A model generated the notes under the pieces. That model ran no database searches and had not been told where the DNA came from. It saw nothing but the letters and a program-made list of their open reading frames with translations. A stretch of DNA of 64,000 nt, from the NCBI GenBank assembly GCA_965112735.1, contig OZ218955.1:2852001-2916000 (forward strand), written 5' to 3'. The position numbers and the translations under genes were made by a program. Of this stretch, positions 35,326 through 47,799 are shown in pieces. Origin of the DNA: Phaeosaccion multiseriatum (taxonomy: Eukaryota > Ochrophyta, other classes). Numbering within the stretch: the first letter of the stretch is position 1; each line of letters opens with the position of its first letter.

Positions 35326-38300
35326 TGTTTTGTGCGTGTGTGTGTATGCATATGCGTGGGTTAATGTGTGCCTGTGTGTGCGTGTGGGTAGTTGGGCGAT
35401 GGGAAGAACATGGCAAGGGGGAGAGAGGAGGAGGATGTTCGGTTTGCGTGCCGCATCAGCACACACACAGCACATCAGCGCACCCCTTTTTCCTATACTT
35501 TTTGTTTCCTCTATTTCCTATCCTTTGTGTTTCCTGCAAGTCAAGAATACTCCCACCGCTGCTAGTGCCCACTTGCTGCTACTGCTGTGCCCGGCCCTTC
35601 CGTCCTTCCCTCTGTGGGCCTTTCCAAAGTTCTGCTTCTCTGACTCTGTCGATCCATCCCTTCTCCACACCCAACTCCATTCTACTCCACTCCACTCAAC
35701 TGAAAGGAGGCCCAAGGGGCAGAGCGAGGAGGAGGGAGAGGCGGAGGTGACCTTGGATGTCAACAAGCTTGCGGAGGGGAAGAAGGCAAGTCTCATACCT
35801 ACCTAAACGGCTTGTCTGTCCTTACGTCATCTTACGTACGGCTTTTGTCTGTCCTTACGTCATCTTACGTCGTCTTACTTACGGCTTAGTCTGTCCTTAC
35901 GCTAGCTACGATGAGGCATCCTTGCTCGCCTATACCCTTTTCAACCTGGAGGGGCTCGGCTCTTTTCTCAGGGGGCTCTGGTGCGGTCCGGTGTCTGCCT
36001 TGTCCAATCTCTGCCCCTTACCCTCTCCCTCCCCTCTGGTCTCCGCCAGCATGGCCTATACTCTGCGCCACTCTCGACTCTGTCCGCATGTCCACATGCT
36101 TTATTCTGTTGTGTTCTCCCCTCTCAGCTCTAACTTGTCTTTCTCTACTTCCCCTTCCTCTACTCCCTCTCTGCTCTGCTTTGCGCCTTGGCTACTCTCT
36201 CCTCTTGTTGGCTCCATCCCCCCCCCTCCCCCCCTCCCTTTGTTCGGCCTTGCCCCGCCTATCTGCCTCTGCTCTGCTCTGCTCTTCTCCCCATATACCC
36301 ATATGCCTCTATCCACATACCCTGCTCTCCTCTCCTCTGTGCTCTACAGTACTGTGATGTGTCGTGTGTATCTCCCTCTCCCAACCACGAGCTCATCGCC
36401 TACGGAGTTGACTTCACGGGCAATGAGACGTACGAGGTGAAGATTCGAGACACCACAAAGGACGAGCATCTCGAGGATGTGCTCAAAGAGGTAGGAAGAG
36501 GGAGGGAGGGAGGGAGGGAGGGAGGGAGGGAAGGAGGGAGGGAGGAAGAGGGAGGGAGGGAGGAACGGGGAGGGAGGGAGGGAGGGAGGACAGGGAGGGA
36601 GGGAAGGAAGGAAGGATAGAGGGCGGAAGGAAGGAAGGAGGATGGAAGGATGGAGGAAGGAAGGAAGGAAGGAAGGAAGGAAGGAGAAAGGAAGGAAGGA
36701 AGGAAGGAACGATAGAGGAAGGAAGATTTTTTTTGATTATGTCGCCATATTTCTCTCTGTCTCTGTCTCTGTCTCTCTGACTGCCTTTATCTTTCGCTCT
36801 TTCTCGTTCTCTTGTCCTTTGCAGCCCTCTTTCATAAGAGACTGCGGCCTTTCTCACCCCCCCTCCCTCCTCACACCCCTCCCTCGCTTCACTCGGTCGA
36901 CCTCTCTCTGCCCCCCCCCCTGCGCCGTGTGGTGCTTGCAACAACCCACCAACCCGTCAACTTCAACTTCAACTTCAAAAACAGACGGCCGGTGACCTGG
37001 TGTGGGGTGCCGACAGCAGTACCATCTACTACACCACCCAGGATGAAGAGCTTAGGCCCTATAAGCTATGGAGGCATGCGGTGGGCACATCCCAAGAGGA
37101 GGACGTATGTCTGTTCACAGAGGAGGACCAACTGCTTACCTTGGGTATTGGCAAGACCGATAGTGAACGGTGAGCGAGAGCGAGAGAGGGGGGGGGGGGG
37201 AGGGAGAGATACATAGAGACGGTGAGCCGACAGAGGAGAGGGGTGAGGGGAGAGGAGAAGGGAGAGATACATAGAGACAGTGAGCCGACAGAGGAGAGGG
37301 GTGAGGGGAGAGGAGAAGGGAGAGATACATAGAGACAGTGAGCCGGCAGAGGAGAGGGGTGAGGGGAGAGGAGAAGGGAGAGATACATAGAGACAGTGAG
37401 CCGACAGAGGAGAGGGGTGAGGGGAGAGGAGAAGGGAGAGATACATAGAGACAGTGAGCCGACAGAGGAGAGGGGTGAGGGGAGAGGAGAAGGGAGAGAT
37501 ACATAGAGACAGTGAGCCGACAGAGGAGAGGGGTGAGGGGAGAGGAGAAGGGAGAGATACATAGAGACAGTGAGCCGACAGAGGAGAGGGGTGAGGGGAG
37601 AGGAGAAGGGAGAGACACATAGAGACAGTGAGCCGACAGAGGAGAGGGGTGAGGGGAGAGGAGAAGGGAGAGATACATAGAGACAGTGAGCCGACAGAGG
37701 AGAGACGCAGAGCAGTTGACAGACAAGACGGACGGACAGACAGCGCAAGGCTTAATTCACCGCACCCCCTCTCGCTCTCTCTTATCTCTCTCTCTCGCTC
37801 TCTCTTATCTCTCTCTCTCTCGCTTCTACAAAAGCTTCCTGATTTTGTCTCTGCACGCCAAGACCACGGACGAGTCCCACTTCATTGACTTAGAGGGGGT
37901 GCAGGGGGCGGAGCAGCATGCGGCGGCTCAGCTCGTTCTCGTGCAGGGGAGAACGCCCGACCTCAGGTTAGAAGAAGGGCAGGGAGGGGAGGGAGGGAAG
38001 GAGGGAGGGAGGGGGGCAGGCAGGCAGGCAGGCCTTAACGGTCCATGTATTCTCATGGTCCACAACATGACTTGGCGCTTCCTTTTAACAATCAATGCAC
38101 ACACAGGTACAACCTGGAGCACCACGGCGACTCGTTCTGGATCATCACCAACAAGGACGGATGCAGGAACGGCAAGCTCGTACACTGCAAAATAGAAACG
38201 CCGAGTAAGTCATTAAATGAAGCCAGGCAAAGTCGTTGTCCGACGACCTTGCTCTCTCCCCTCCTCTCGCTCTCTTTTGTCTTTTATCTCCTCTCTCTCT

Positions 38301-39261
38301 CTCTCTCTCTCCGTCTCCTTCTCTCCCCCGTCTCCCCCCCCTCTCTCTCTCGCTCTCCTCTCTCCCAACCCTCAACGCTTCACCGTAACCCCCAACACTT
38401 CCACCCCTCACCCCCCATTATCCACCAAAAAAAGGCGCGGAGAACTGGGTGGACGAGGAGTCTCTTCCTTACGACCCCTTACGTAAGCTAGACTACGCCA
38501 TGTGCTTCAAGGGGCATATGGCCCTGTCGGGCCGAGAGAAGGGCCTCAAGCAGCTGTGGGTGAGGGACATGAAGGATGGCAGTCTACACACCGTCGAGCA
38601 CCCAGAGCCCTCGTACAACGCCTACACCTCCAACAACTTTGAGTTTGACACAGAGACACTCAGGTGAGGGGAGGCGAGTCGGGGTGTGCGCGTGCGGGTG
38701 CGGGTGCGGGTGTGGTGTGGGGTGGTGTGGGGTGGGGTGGAGCGTTGGTAGTACAGTCGAAGCTCCAGGAGGAAGAGCAGGAGAGGGTGGTGAGGGAATG
38801 CGTGTGTGGCTGCGTGGGGGGGCTGAACTTCAATATGTTTCTTGTCTCACATCTCTCTTGTTCTATCCCAGACTCCCTCCTCCCCCTCTCCTTCTCTCTC
38901 TCATCTCTCTCTCTCTGTGCACGTTGACTCTCTCTCTCTCTCACACACACCCTCCCACTCTTCTCTTCTCTCCCCTGCCCCCTTCCCTCTCTCCTTCGCC
39001 TTTCTCTCACCTTCTCACCTCCTCATCAGATTCGTGTACAGCTCTATGGTGACCCCCAAGTCCACCTTCGATTACAACATGTCCAGTCGTAGTCGACAGC
39101 TGTTGAAGGCCGACGAGGTGCCCAATTACGACCCTAGCCTATACGTGTCGGAGCGATCGCACGCCACGGCCAAGGATGGCACCACACAGATCCCCCTCTC
39201 CATCGTGTACAGGAAGGACTTGTACCCAGATGGGCTGGAAGGCAAGCAGGTGTGTGTGTGC

Positions 39262-39292
<31 letters not shown>

Positions 39293-39838
39293 TGTGTGTG
39301 TGTGTGTGTGTGTGTATGTGTGTGTGTGTGTGTGTGTATCGCCCCGCACGGCTCGTCTCTCGGCGCTGTTCTCCGGATGCTGGTGTCAATACCTTCACAC
39401 CACCCACTCACCCCCCACCCACTAACCATACACCCCCCCACCCACACGCACCCCTTCCTACATACATCCACCCATTCGCATATACCCATTCACCCTCCAC
39501 CCACCCACCCACCCACACCTACCCACCTATCCGCCCACCCCTCCCCCTCCCCCCACCCCTATCACACTCACAGGTACCGACGATGCTGTACGGGTACGGC
39601 TCTTACGGTGCGTGCATGGAGCCCGACTTCTCCGCCCTGCGTCTCTCCTTCCTCGACAGGGGCATGGCCTACGTCATCGCTCACATAAGGGGTGGGGGCG
39701 AGATGGGCCGCTACTGGTATGAGGATGAGGGCAAGTTCTTGACCAAGAGGAACACCTTCGAGGACTTTGGTATGTGTATGTGGTTGTATGTGGGGGTGTG
39801 TGTATGTGCACGTGTTGGTGGCACGGAATAGCGGCTGC

Positions 39839-39894
<56 letters not shown>

Positions 39895-41454
39895 GCTGTT
39901 GTTGTTGCTGTTGCTGTTCTTGTTGTTTTTGATGATGATGTTGTTGTTGGTCTCTCTCCCTCTCTCTCTCCTTCCTTTTCTCCCATCCTCCCTCCCGTCC
40001 CTCCCTCCCTCCCTCCCTTCCTCCCTTCCTTCTTCTCCCCTCTCAGTGGCGAGTGCCGAACACCTGATCCAGCAGCAGATGACCACCCCCTCGAACCTCG
40101 CCATCTGTGGCCGCTCTGCTGGTGGCATGCTCATGGGAGCCGTGGCCAACATGGCTCCTCAACTGTTCAAGTGTGTTGTCAGCGATGTGTGCTTTGTGGA
40201 CGTGATGAACACCATGTCAGACGCCACCATCCCGCTGACTTGCCAGGAGTGGGAGGAGTGGGGCAACCCAAATGAGGTAACAGTTACAGCAGTTTCAGCA
40301 GTTACAGAAGGGAGAGAGTAGGGCAGCCTTCCCTCTCCTTCCTGCCTCTCATCCTCCTCCCTCCCCTGTATCATCCCCCGCACTCCGACAGGAGAAGTAC
40401 CACGACTACATGCTCTCTTACTCCCCCTACGACAACGTGGTAGCTCAGGTATCGTATCTTTCTTTCCTTTCCGGTGGATGCTCGATATTGCGGATCGATG
40501 TTAAATCGATCGACTTTCTTTCCGGTGGATGCTCGATACTGCGGATCGATGTTAAATCGATCGACTTTCTTTCCGGTGGATGCTCGATATTGCGGATCGA
40601 TGTTAAATCGATCGACTTCTTTCCGGTGGATGCTCGATATTGCGGATCGATATTATTCCTGATCGACTTTCTTTCCGGTGGATGCTCGATATTGCGGATC
40701 GACGTTAAATCGATCGACTTTCTTTCCAGTGGAAGCTCGATATTGCCGATCGATATGATGTTGGCTATAAGGTCCAGACGCGCCACTCTCTGAAGCTGAA
40801 GTGCAACTGAAGTGAGACTTTGTGGTGTCTTCTCCTCTCTCTCTCTCTGTCTTTCTTCCGCACAGGCCTACCCGGACATGCTCATCACGGGCGGCTTCCA
40901 CGACCCGCGAGTGGCATACTGGGAGCCGACCAAGTGGGCAGCCAAGCTCAGAGAGTTGAATACTGGCAAGAGTACCATGTTGGTCAAGATAGACATGTCC
41001 AGCGGGCACTTTAGCGCCTCCGATAGGTAAGTCAATGGGGGGATGGGTGGGTGGGGTATGTCAGTGGGTGGGTGGGTAGGAAGTCATTGATTCAGAGGGT
41101 GGGTGGGTGGGTGGTTGGTTGGGTGGGTAGGTTGGTTGGTTCTTTTGTTGTGTGGGTGGGTCGGTCTGTCTGCATTTTGTGTATCCCATACATCCACCCC
41201 GCTGACACCCGCCTTGCTTACTCCACCCTCCCTCCCCCATTCCTTCCTTCCCTCCCTCCCTCCCTCCCTCCCTCCCTCCCTCCCTCCCTCCCTCCCTCTC
41301 TCCGTCTCTTAGATACAAGTACCTGAAGGAGTATGCCTTCGAGTACGCTTACGTTGTGGACCAGCTTGACTGCGCCTCCCTCGCATCCCCGGTACAGGCA
41401 GCAGCCCCTGCCGCGCTCGAGGCCGAGATCGAGGCCGCGAAGGCGGACCTCTAA
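34009..41454 (+). CDS. Oligopeptidase B-type prolyl oligopeptidase (S9 family), possibly plastid-targeted
   Basis: Sixteen exons: 34009-34216, 34411-34476, 34661-34725, 35099-35274, 35707-35785, 36350-36490, 36985-37169, 37835-37966, 38107-38204, 38435-38663, 39030-39249, 39574-39769, 40047-40276, 40392-40448, 40866-41026, 41313-41454. Phases agree, giving 794 aa. The enzyme cleaves short peptides, usually after Arg or Lys. Family blocks are DNYFWMRDDDRKDKEVIAHI, the propeller repeats, MLYGYGSYG, AHIRGGGEMGRYWYEDEGKF and NTFEDF. The Ser nucleophile lies in GRSAGG, the Asp in GFHDPRVAYWEP and the His in SSGHFSASD. The N-terminus (LMLGLAVVATTATAFAVKRV) looks like a signal peptide with a Phe-containing plastid junction, unusual for this family. 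Intron 5 uses a GC donor (AAG|GCAAGT). Introns carry many tandem repeats. Confidence 0.9.
34797..35060 (+). repeat. CACC/CTCACC then CCAA repeats (oligopeptidase intron 3)
   Basis: Variants of CACCCACT run into CAACC units and stop just before the acceptor of exon 4 (AG at 35097-35098). Confidence 0.9.
36491..36725 (+). repeat. GGGA/GGAA array (oligopeptidase intron 6)
   Basis: Purine-only GGGA and GGAA units begin within a few bases of the donor of exon 6. Confidence 0.9.
37203..37710 (+). repeat. 58-bp minisatellite, about nine copies (oligopeptidase intron 7)
   Basis: Nine copies of a 58-bp unit that includes AGAGATACATAGAGACAGTG and GCCGACAGAGGAGAGGGGTG. Copies are nearly identical with only a few single-base changes, so amplification is recent. 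Confidence 0.95.
39838..39912 (+). repeat. GTT trinucleotide array (oligopeptidase intron 12)
   Basis: A TTG/GTT array with CTG interruptions, followed by pyrimidine-rich sequence up to the acceptor of exon 13. Confidence 0.9.
40471..40765 (+). repeat. 51-bp ATCGAT-rich minisatellite, six copies (oligopeptidase intron 14)
   Basis: Six copies with a period of 50-52 bp. Each contains CCGGTGGATGCTCGATATTG and, in most, GGATCGATGTTAAATCGATC, which carries two self-complementary ATCGAT sites. The sequence is unlike all other repeats in the window. Confidence 0.92.
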
Positions 41455-41926
41455 GACTCTCTCCCTCACTCTCTCTCCCTCTCCCTCTCTCCCCCTTTCT
41501 TTCCCTCTCCTCTCCCTCTCTCTCCCTACCTCCCTTTCTTTCCCTCTCCTCTCCCGCTCCTCTCCCTCCCTCTCTCTCCCTCTCTCCCTCTCCTCCATCC
41601 CTTTCCCCTCCCACCGCCTCTCTCTCTCTCTCTCTCTCTCTCTTACGTAGTCTTGTGTATGTGGAAGCTCGGCGACCAAAGGATGAACAGACGTGAAGAC
41701 ACACAAGATAACGGCCGGCTTCTGGCGTGACGCAGGCAGCCGTACCACCAATTTTGGCAGAGCTTACAAGCAGCATGGTATTATAATACAAGAGATTGCT
41801 GCCCCTATCCACCCATGCACACTACACATACAGTAACAGAAGGATAGCACAGTAATCGAGCATTATTATGACGTAGTGTTATATACCCAGCCCCCCCCAC
41901 TCTTCCGTCCTGCTCGTGACAGTCCA

Positions 41927-41986
41927 CGATTGATTGATTGACTGATTGATTGCTTGATTGCTTGATTGATTGATTGATTGATTGAC

Positions 41987-42020
<34 letters not shown>

Positions 42021-42061
42021 CTTGCTTGCTTGCTTGCTTGACTGATTGATTGATTGATTGC

Positions 42062-42094
<33 letters not shown>

Positions 42095-42273
42095 AGATTG
42101 ATTGATTGATTGATTGATTGCTTGCTTGACTGATTGATTGATTGATTGATTGATTGATAGAGAGATTGATTGATTGATTGCTTGCTTGCTTGCTTGACTG
42201 ATTGATTGATTGATTGCTTGATTGCTTGATTGCTTGATTGATTGATTGATTGATAGATTGATTGATTGCTTGC

Positions 42274-42369
<96 letters not shown>

Positions 42370-42375
42370 CTGATT
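41927..42375 (+). repeat. TTGA tetranucleotide array
   Basis: About 450 bp of ATTG units with scattered CTTG, ACTG and ATAG variants; the last 100 bp are almost pure. Confidence 0.95.
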
Positions 42376-42486
42376 CAAGGCCTACCTGCCTAGACTGTGC
42401 CCGGGCTCTTGTCGTAACAGAAACCACAGCTTCACCATCAGGGGTCGACTCACACGGCGAGACAGTCAGATAGACAAGACAGACAC

Positions 42487-43577
<1,091 letters not shown>

Positions 43578-44074
43578 AGACCAGTCCCCTGTCCAGAAGC
43601 GGGCCGAAAAGGGTGGCCTGGGTCGCTTGCCTGCCCTCCACGCTCCGACCTCCTCTGAAAAGAAGGAGAGAAGGAGGAGTGGTAGAGCCATCATTGTCCT
43701 TATCGACACTCACAACCTTTGATTGAGCCCAAGTTGCACCCCGACTGAGGGGAGGTCGATCTGCTCTATTATCATGTGTAAGATTATATATACATTCATT
43801 GTACGGAAGGTGAGACAGAAGTCTCAAGGAAACTTTATGCCTCATTCTTGAATGAGGCCATCATCCCTTCCACCCATTCCTTCCTTCCTTCCTTCCTTCC
43901 TTCCTTCATTCATTCACGCTCCTCACCTCACCCCCCCCCCTTCCACGCCTAGAACGATGGATTAGCCTCGCTCTCGCTCTCTCTCTCTCTCCTACCCCTC
44001 CTCGTCAAGCGCCCTCACCATGTGCCTCTCCGTCTCTCTCTCTCCCTCTCCATCACCCTCTCTCCCTCTTTCGC

Positions 44075-44393
44075 TCACCCCTCCTCCTCCACCACCATAA
44101 CGACGGGTCTTCCCTCAGCGTCCAGATCTGCCTGTTGGAAGCTCAGCAGCTTCTGCAGCTCTCCTCCTCCGTTGATCAGAGAGGTCGCCAACGCACTCAG
44201 GAGGGCAGCGGGGCTCAGGTACAAAAGCGCAGGCTGACCCGACTTGGTGTAGTTATTCACGGCAAAGCAGACGGACAAGGCCAGGGCATAGGCCAGCACG
44301 CTGCTCTCAAAATACTTCAACTTCTTCTTGTTGCTCTTGCTCGACGTTCCTCCTGCGGACTCGTCGTCGGAACCCGCTGTTGCTGCTGCTACG

Positions 44394-44425
<32 letters not shown>

Positions 44426-45272
44426 GCTGCTGGCTGCCTTGCTACCTCCTCCAAAGAGGGAGGCGAGGGAGGAGAAGGGAGAGGCGGTTGCGAAGGTTGC
44501 CTGTTTGCTCGTGGCCAGCAGCTTCGCGGCCCTCTCTTTCCTTGCGGCCTCGGCATCAAGCTCGTTAGCCCTGTCAAACTGCCACATTAAGGACGAGAAG
44601 AACGCAGGAATCACGATGTCGCCAAGGCCCAGGATGGCGTAGGGGTAAGCTCTGGTGGTCTGTGTCAGGAGGGGGGTGTGGGGGAGGGGGATGGGGAAGT
44701 GGGTGGGAGAGGGGGGTGGCAGACAGAGCAACAGGGAGAAGGAAGTGAGGGGATGGAAAGAGAGAGCGCCAGAAGCTATGACGCTGGAGAGAGAAGGAAT
44801 AAGTCCCCCCCCCCTTTGTGAAAGGAGTTGTCGAGATGCATCAAGCAGCAGCTGCGGCGCTGTATCCACACCTAAACAGAACAACCACCCACCCGCCTCC
44901 TCGCTCACTCACCGTCCCACCCACTCACCCTCCCACCCTCCCACCCTCCCACCCTCCCTCCCACCCACCCTCCCACCCTCCCTCCCACCCACCCAGTCAT
45001 GCCAGCCCCCCCCCACTTACGTCTAGGATGGGGTACGTGAGCTTGACGGGTGCCTCAATCTTGGTAGCGACACTCATCATCACGTCGGTGCCGAAGACCC
45101 AGTAGATGTCATAGCAAAACAGGCCCATGAGCAGCACCCTGAAATTCACATTCAATTGGAGAGCAATTTGGCAGTTTTGACATGAAATTCAAATTGAAGT
45201 GGACAGTACTTAGCTGTGGGACAATGAAGCTCACGGCGGCGGCGAAGGGGGGGGGGTAGAGTGTCTCAACAG

Positions 45273-45322
<50 letters not shown>

Positions 45323-47551
45323 GGAGAGAGAGAGAGAGAGAGAGAGAAGAACGGACTCCATCCCTTACGACTTGAACTTACGCTGCGGTGGCGTAGCTCT
45401 TTATCTGCACCAGACCGATGGACTGCATGCCTGGAGGAAGGGATGGCAGTGAAATTGGACGGGATAGGAGGTGTGTAGGTGTGTGCGTGTGTGTTCGTGC
45501 GTGTGTGTGTGTGTGTGCGTGCGTGTGTGCGTGTGTGCGTGGAAGGGAGAGGCCCAAGAGCGGGGTAGAGGTGGTGAGCTCATCTCGTCTCCTCTATCGC
45601 TCCTCTCTCCTTCTCTGCCCCCTCTCCTCCTCTCTCCCCTCTCCCTCTCCTCCCTCACCGCCACCCCCTCCTTCACCCCCCCCCCCAACCCACCCCAGCA
45701 CACCCACCCACCTATGCACCAGGCCATAATGTTACTGATGAGGAACTTCTGATGGAGATCGATGGCCGGGTTTAGGTAAACGGCCGCCATACCCACCCCG
45801 ATCACGCCCGCAATGACCGAGGACAGAGGCACGGGGTCCTCAGGCTCGTCCTGCGATGAGTCGGGTGGTGATACATACGTGCAGCAGTTGGTGGTACAGC
45901 AGGAGGGAGGGAGGATGGGGGGATGAGCGGGATCGGCAGCAGGACCGAGGTTAAAGAGGGAGGACAAAAAAAGGAAAAGATCGATAGACAGGGAGAGAAC
46001 AACAGACGAAACCGACGAAACCGCCATAAATGGGAGAGGAGGCATTAGGCATGTCTCGCTCGGTGGTGCTCCCCTTCAGTCGTGTGTCCTCCCCACCAGG
46101 CAAGACAGGCACTTCAGACACAACATTCTCTCTCCCTCTCCCTCTGACGCGCTTCCCTCCCTCTCTCTCTCCCCCTCCCTCTCTCTCTCCCCCTTTCCCT
46201 CTCCCTCCCCCTCCCCCTCTCCCTCTCCCTCTCCCTCCGCATCTGCCTTGCCGTCGCACCGAGAGAAAGCCCAAGAAGGAGGGAAGCTCCACCGCCTTCA
46301 TGCCCGCATTGTTGGGTAGCACGGCCCCTAACAATTGCCCCCCGACTGTGGTAATGGCAGTCACGCTGAACAGCGTGGTGACCGCCTGATAAAAGGTGCC
46401 TGGGTTAAAGTCCGTGTTCTTCAGTAGGAGGTAGAGACCGAAGAGAGAGACAGAGGACACCACCGGGGCGAGCGCCGCTTGCTTGGAGGAGAGAGAGGCC
46501 CGTAGCTCTGGAATGGCCTGTCGCTTACTGCCCAAGTAGACTTTGTTGACAGTTTGAAGCAGTCGGGCAGTCAGTCGGGCAGTCAGTGTGGCAGTCAATC
46601 TGTCAGTCAGTCATTCAGTCAGTCAGTCAGTCAGTCAGTCAGTCAGTCAGTCAGGTAGTTAAACCACCCCCCCCCCCCCCCGACTTACCTGTGGCGACTG
46701 CCATGACTCCAAAGTACAAGAGGTCAGCCTCCCTGGACAGGCTGATGAGCGGCAGCGCCTGCAGGAGAGCCAGACCCGAGTACAGAGCAGCATCTCCCTT
46801 CACCAAGTCTATACCGACTCGGTGCCCCTCGAGCACACCCCTGCCCTCCCCCCAGTTTTCCTCGCCCTCGTCCTCCACGAAAGCGGCTTTGGCTTGCAGA
46901 AGCACCGTTGATCGGAGGGCCGCCGGGCCTGTATTTCTTTTGCTGCTGCTCATGCTGGTGAGGCTGCTAGGGCTACGTGAACCGCTACTGCTGCTGGTGC
47001 TACTGGGGCTGCTTGTAGTGTGAATGTTGCTTTTCCCACTGTGACTACTCCTTCGAGCGCTCAGCGGAGTACCTTCCGCGAAAGCAACGCATGCAAATGG
47101 TGGAGGAGAGGCGAGAGGTGCGGTGCTGTGAGCAGCGTATGAACTACCGTGGCAGAAGCGAAGACTATGGTGGAGCAGGTGGTATCCAGAAACAGAGAGG
47201 AGGAGAGAGAGTACAACAGGTATCCAGAGGCAAGCGCTGTGCAAATGTACGTCCAGAGAAAGAGGAGGAGAAGGAGAAGGAGAGAGGAGAAGGAGGAGAG
47301 AGAGAGAGGAGAAAAAAGCGGAGAGAGACATCCAGAGAAAGAGGAGGAGAAGGAGGAGACGCAAGAGACAAGTCCTGTGCATACGGACACCCAGAGACAG
47401 AGGAGGAGAAGGAGGGGCAGAAAGAGAGGCGCAGCCAGAAGCAAGACTCACCTTGGCGTGCCGTCGGCGACACGACCCATCCATTGATTCCTGCCAGAGA
47501 CAGAGTCAGCAATCCCCAGAGAAGAAGCTTCGAGCAGCTGGGCGACGCCAT
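44075..47551 (-). CDS. Signal peptide peptidase-like intramembrane aspartic protease
   Basis: Seven exons (47551-47452, 47072-46689, 46540-46260, 45850-45712, 45430-45382, 45138-45021, 44659-44075), in phase, encode 551 aa. The two catalytic Asp motifs are GLFCYDIYWVFGTDVM (YD) and YAILGLGDIVIPAFFSSL (GLGD). The third family motif is QPALLYL (PAL). Presenilin-type proteases of this group cut transmembrane segments, including leftover signal peptides, in the ER or later membranes. The N-terminus (SKLLLWGLLTLSLAGINGWV) is a cleavable signal peptide. Two local inserts stand out: a Ser-rich stretch after the signal peptide and a Lys/Ala-rich loop with poly-Ala between GLGD and PAL. Intron 3 has a dispersed-motif copy near the acceptor. 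The start is the ATG directly before the signal peptide. Confidence 0.88.
45259..45347 (+). repeat. GA dinucleotide array (intron of signal peptide peptidase)
   Basis: A GA array with a few GGAG changes; on the gene's sense strand it is a CT-rich tract between exons 5 and 6. Confidence 0.9.
45882..45900 (+). repeat. Dispersed motif near an acceptor (signal peptide peptidase intron 3)
   Basis: GCAGCAGTTGGTGGTACAGC. In sense orientation it reads GCTGTACCACCAACTGCTGC and lies about 30 nt before the acceptor of exon 4, with a second partial copy (GTATCACCACCC) between them. Confidence 0.75.
46200..46245 (+). repeat. CCCTCT-rich tract
   Basis: A short pyrimidine-rich repeat in intron 3 of the signal peptide peptidase gene; on the sense strand it is purine-rich and lies shortly after the donor. 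Confidence 0.6.
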
Positions 47552-47799
47552 CCTTGCTTCTGTCTCTCTCTCTTCGTCGCCTCTCGCTTGCAGGCCTGAC
47601 TCAAACCATGCGCCAACTGTGAATCCAAAAAAGAGCCGTGGCGGAGCGACGTGAGGGATCGTGAGGAGCCGACCTACCCTAAGAGCGGCCACAGAAGAGG
47701 AAGAGGTAGTAGCAGTGTGGTATTGAGGAGCGGCCAAGGAGGAGAGTTAGGGAGAAGGGGGGGAGAGCGTTGTCAAGGAGAAATATATCTTCAACCACC
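47552..47799. promoter_or_regulatory. Divergent promoter region
   Basis: It separates the start codons of the signal peptide peptidase (-) and the small membrane protein (+) by 248 bp. No specific site was recognised. Confidence 0.45.

Noticed and set aside
37203-37710. CRISPR-like regular array
   Set aside because: Units are contiguous with no unique spacers, and the genome is eukaryotic.
37059-37748. Three overlapping minus-strand ORFs with a repeated SLSLCISPFSSPLTPLLCRL-like peptide
   Set aside because: Antisense to the 58-bp minisatellite in an oligopeptidase intron; open because 58 bp shifts among stop-free frames.
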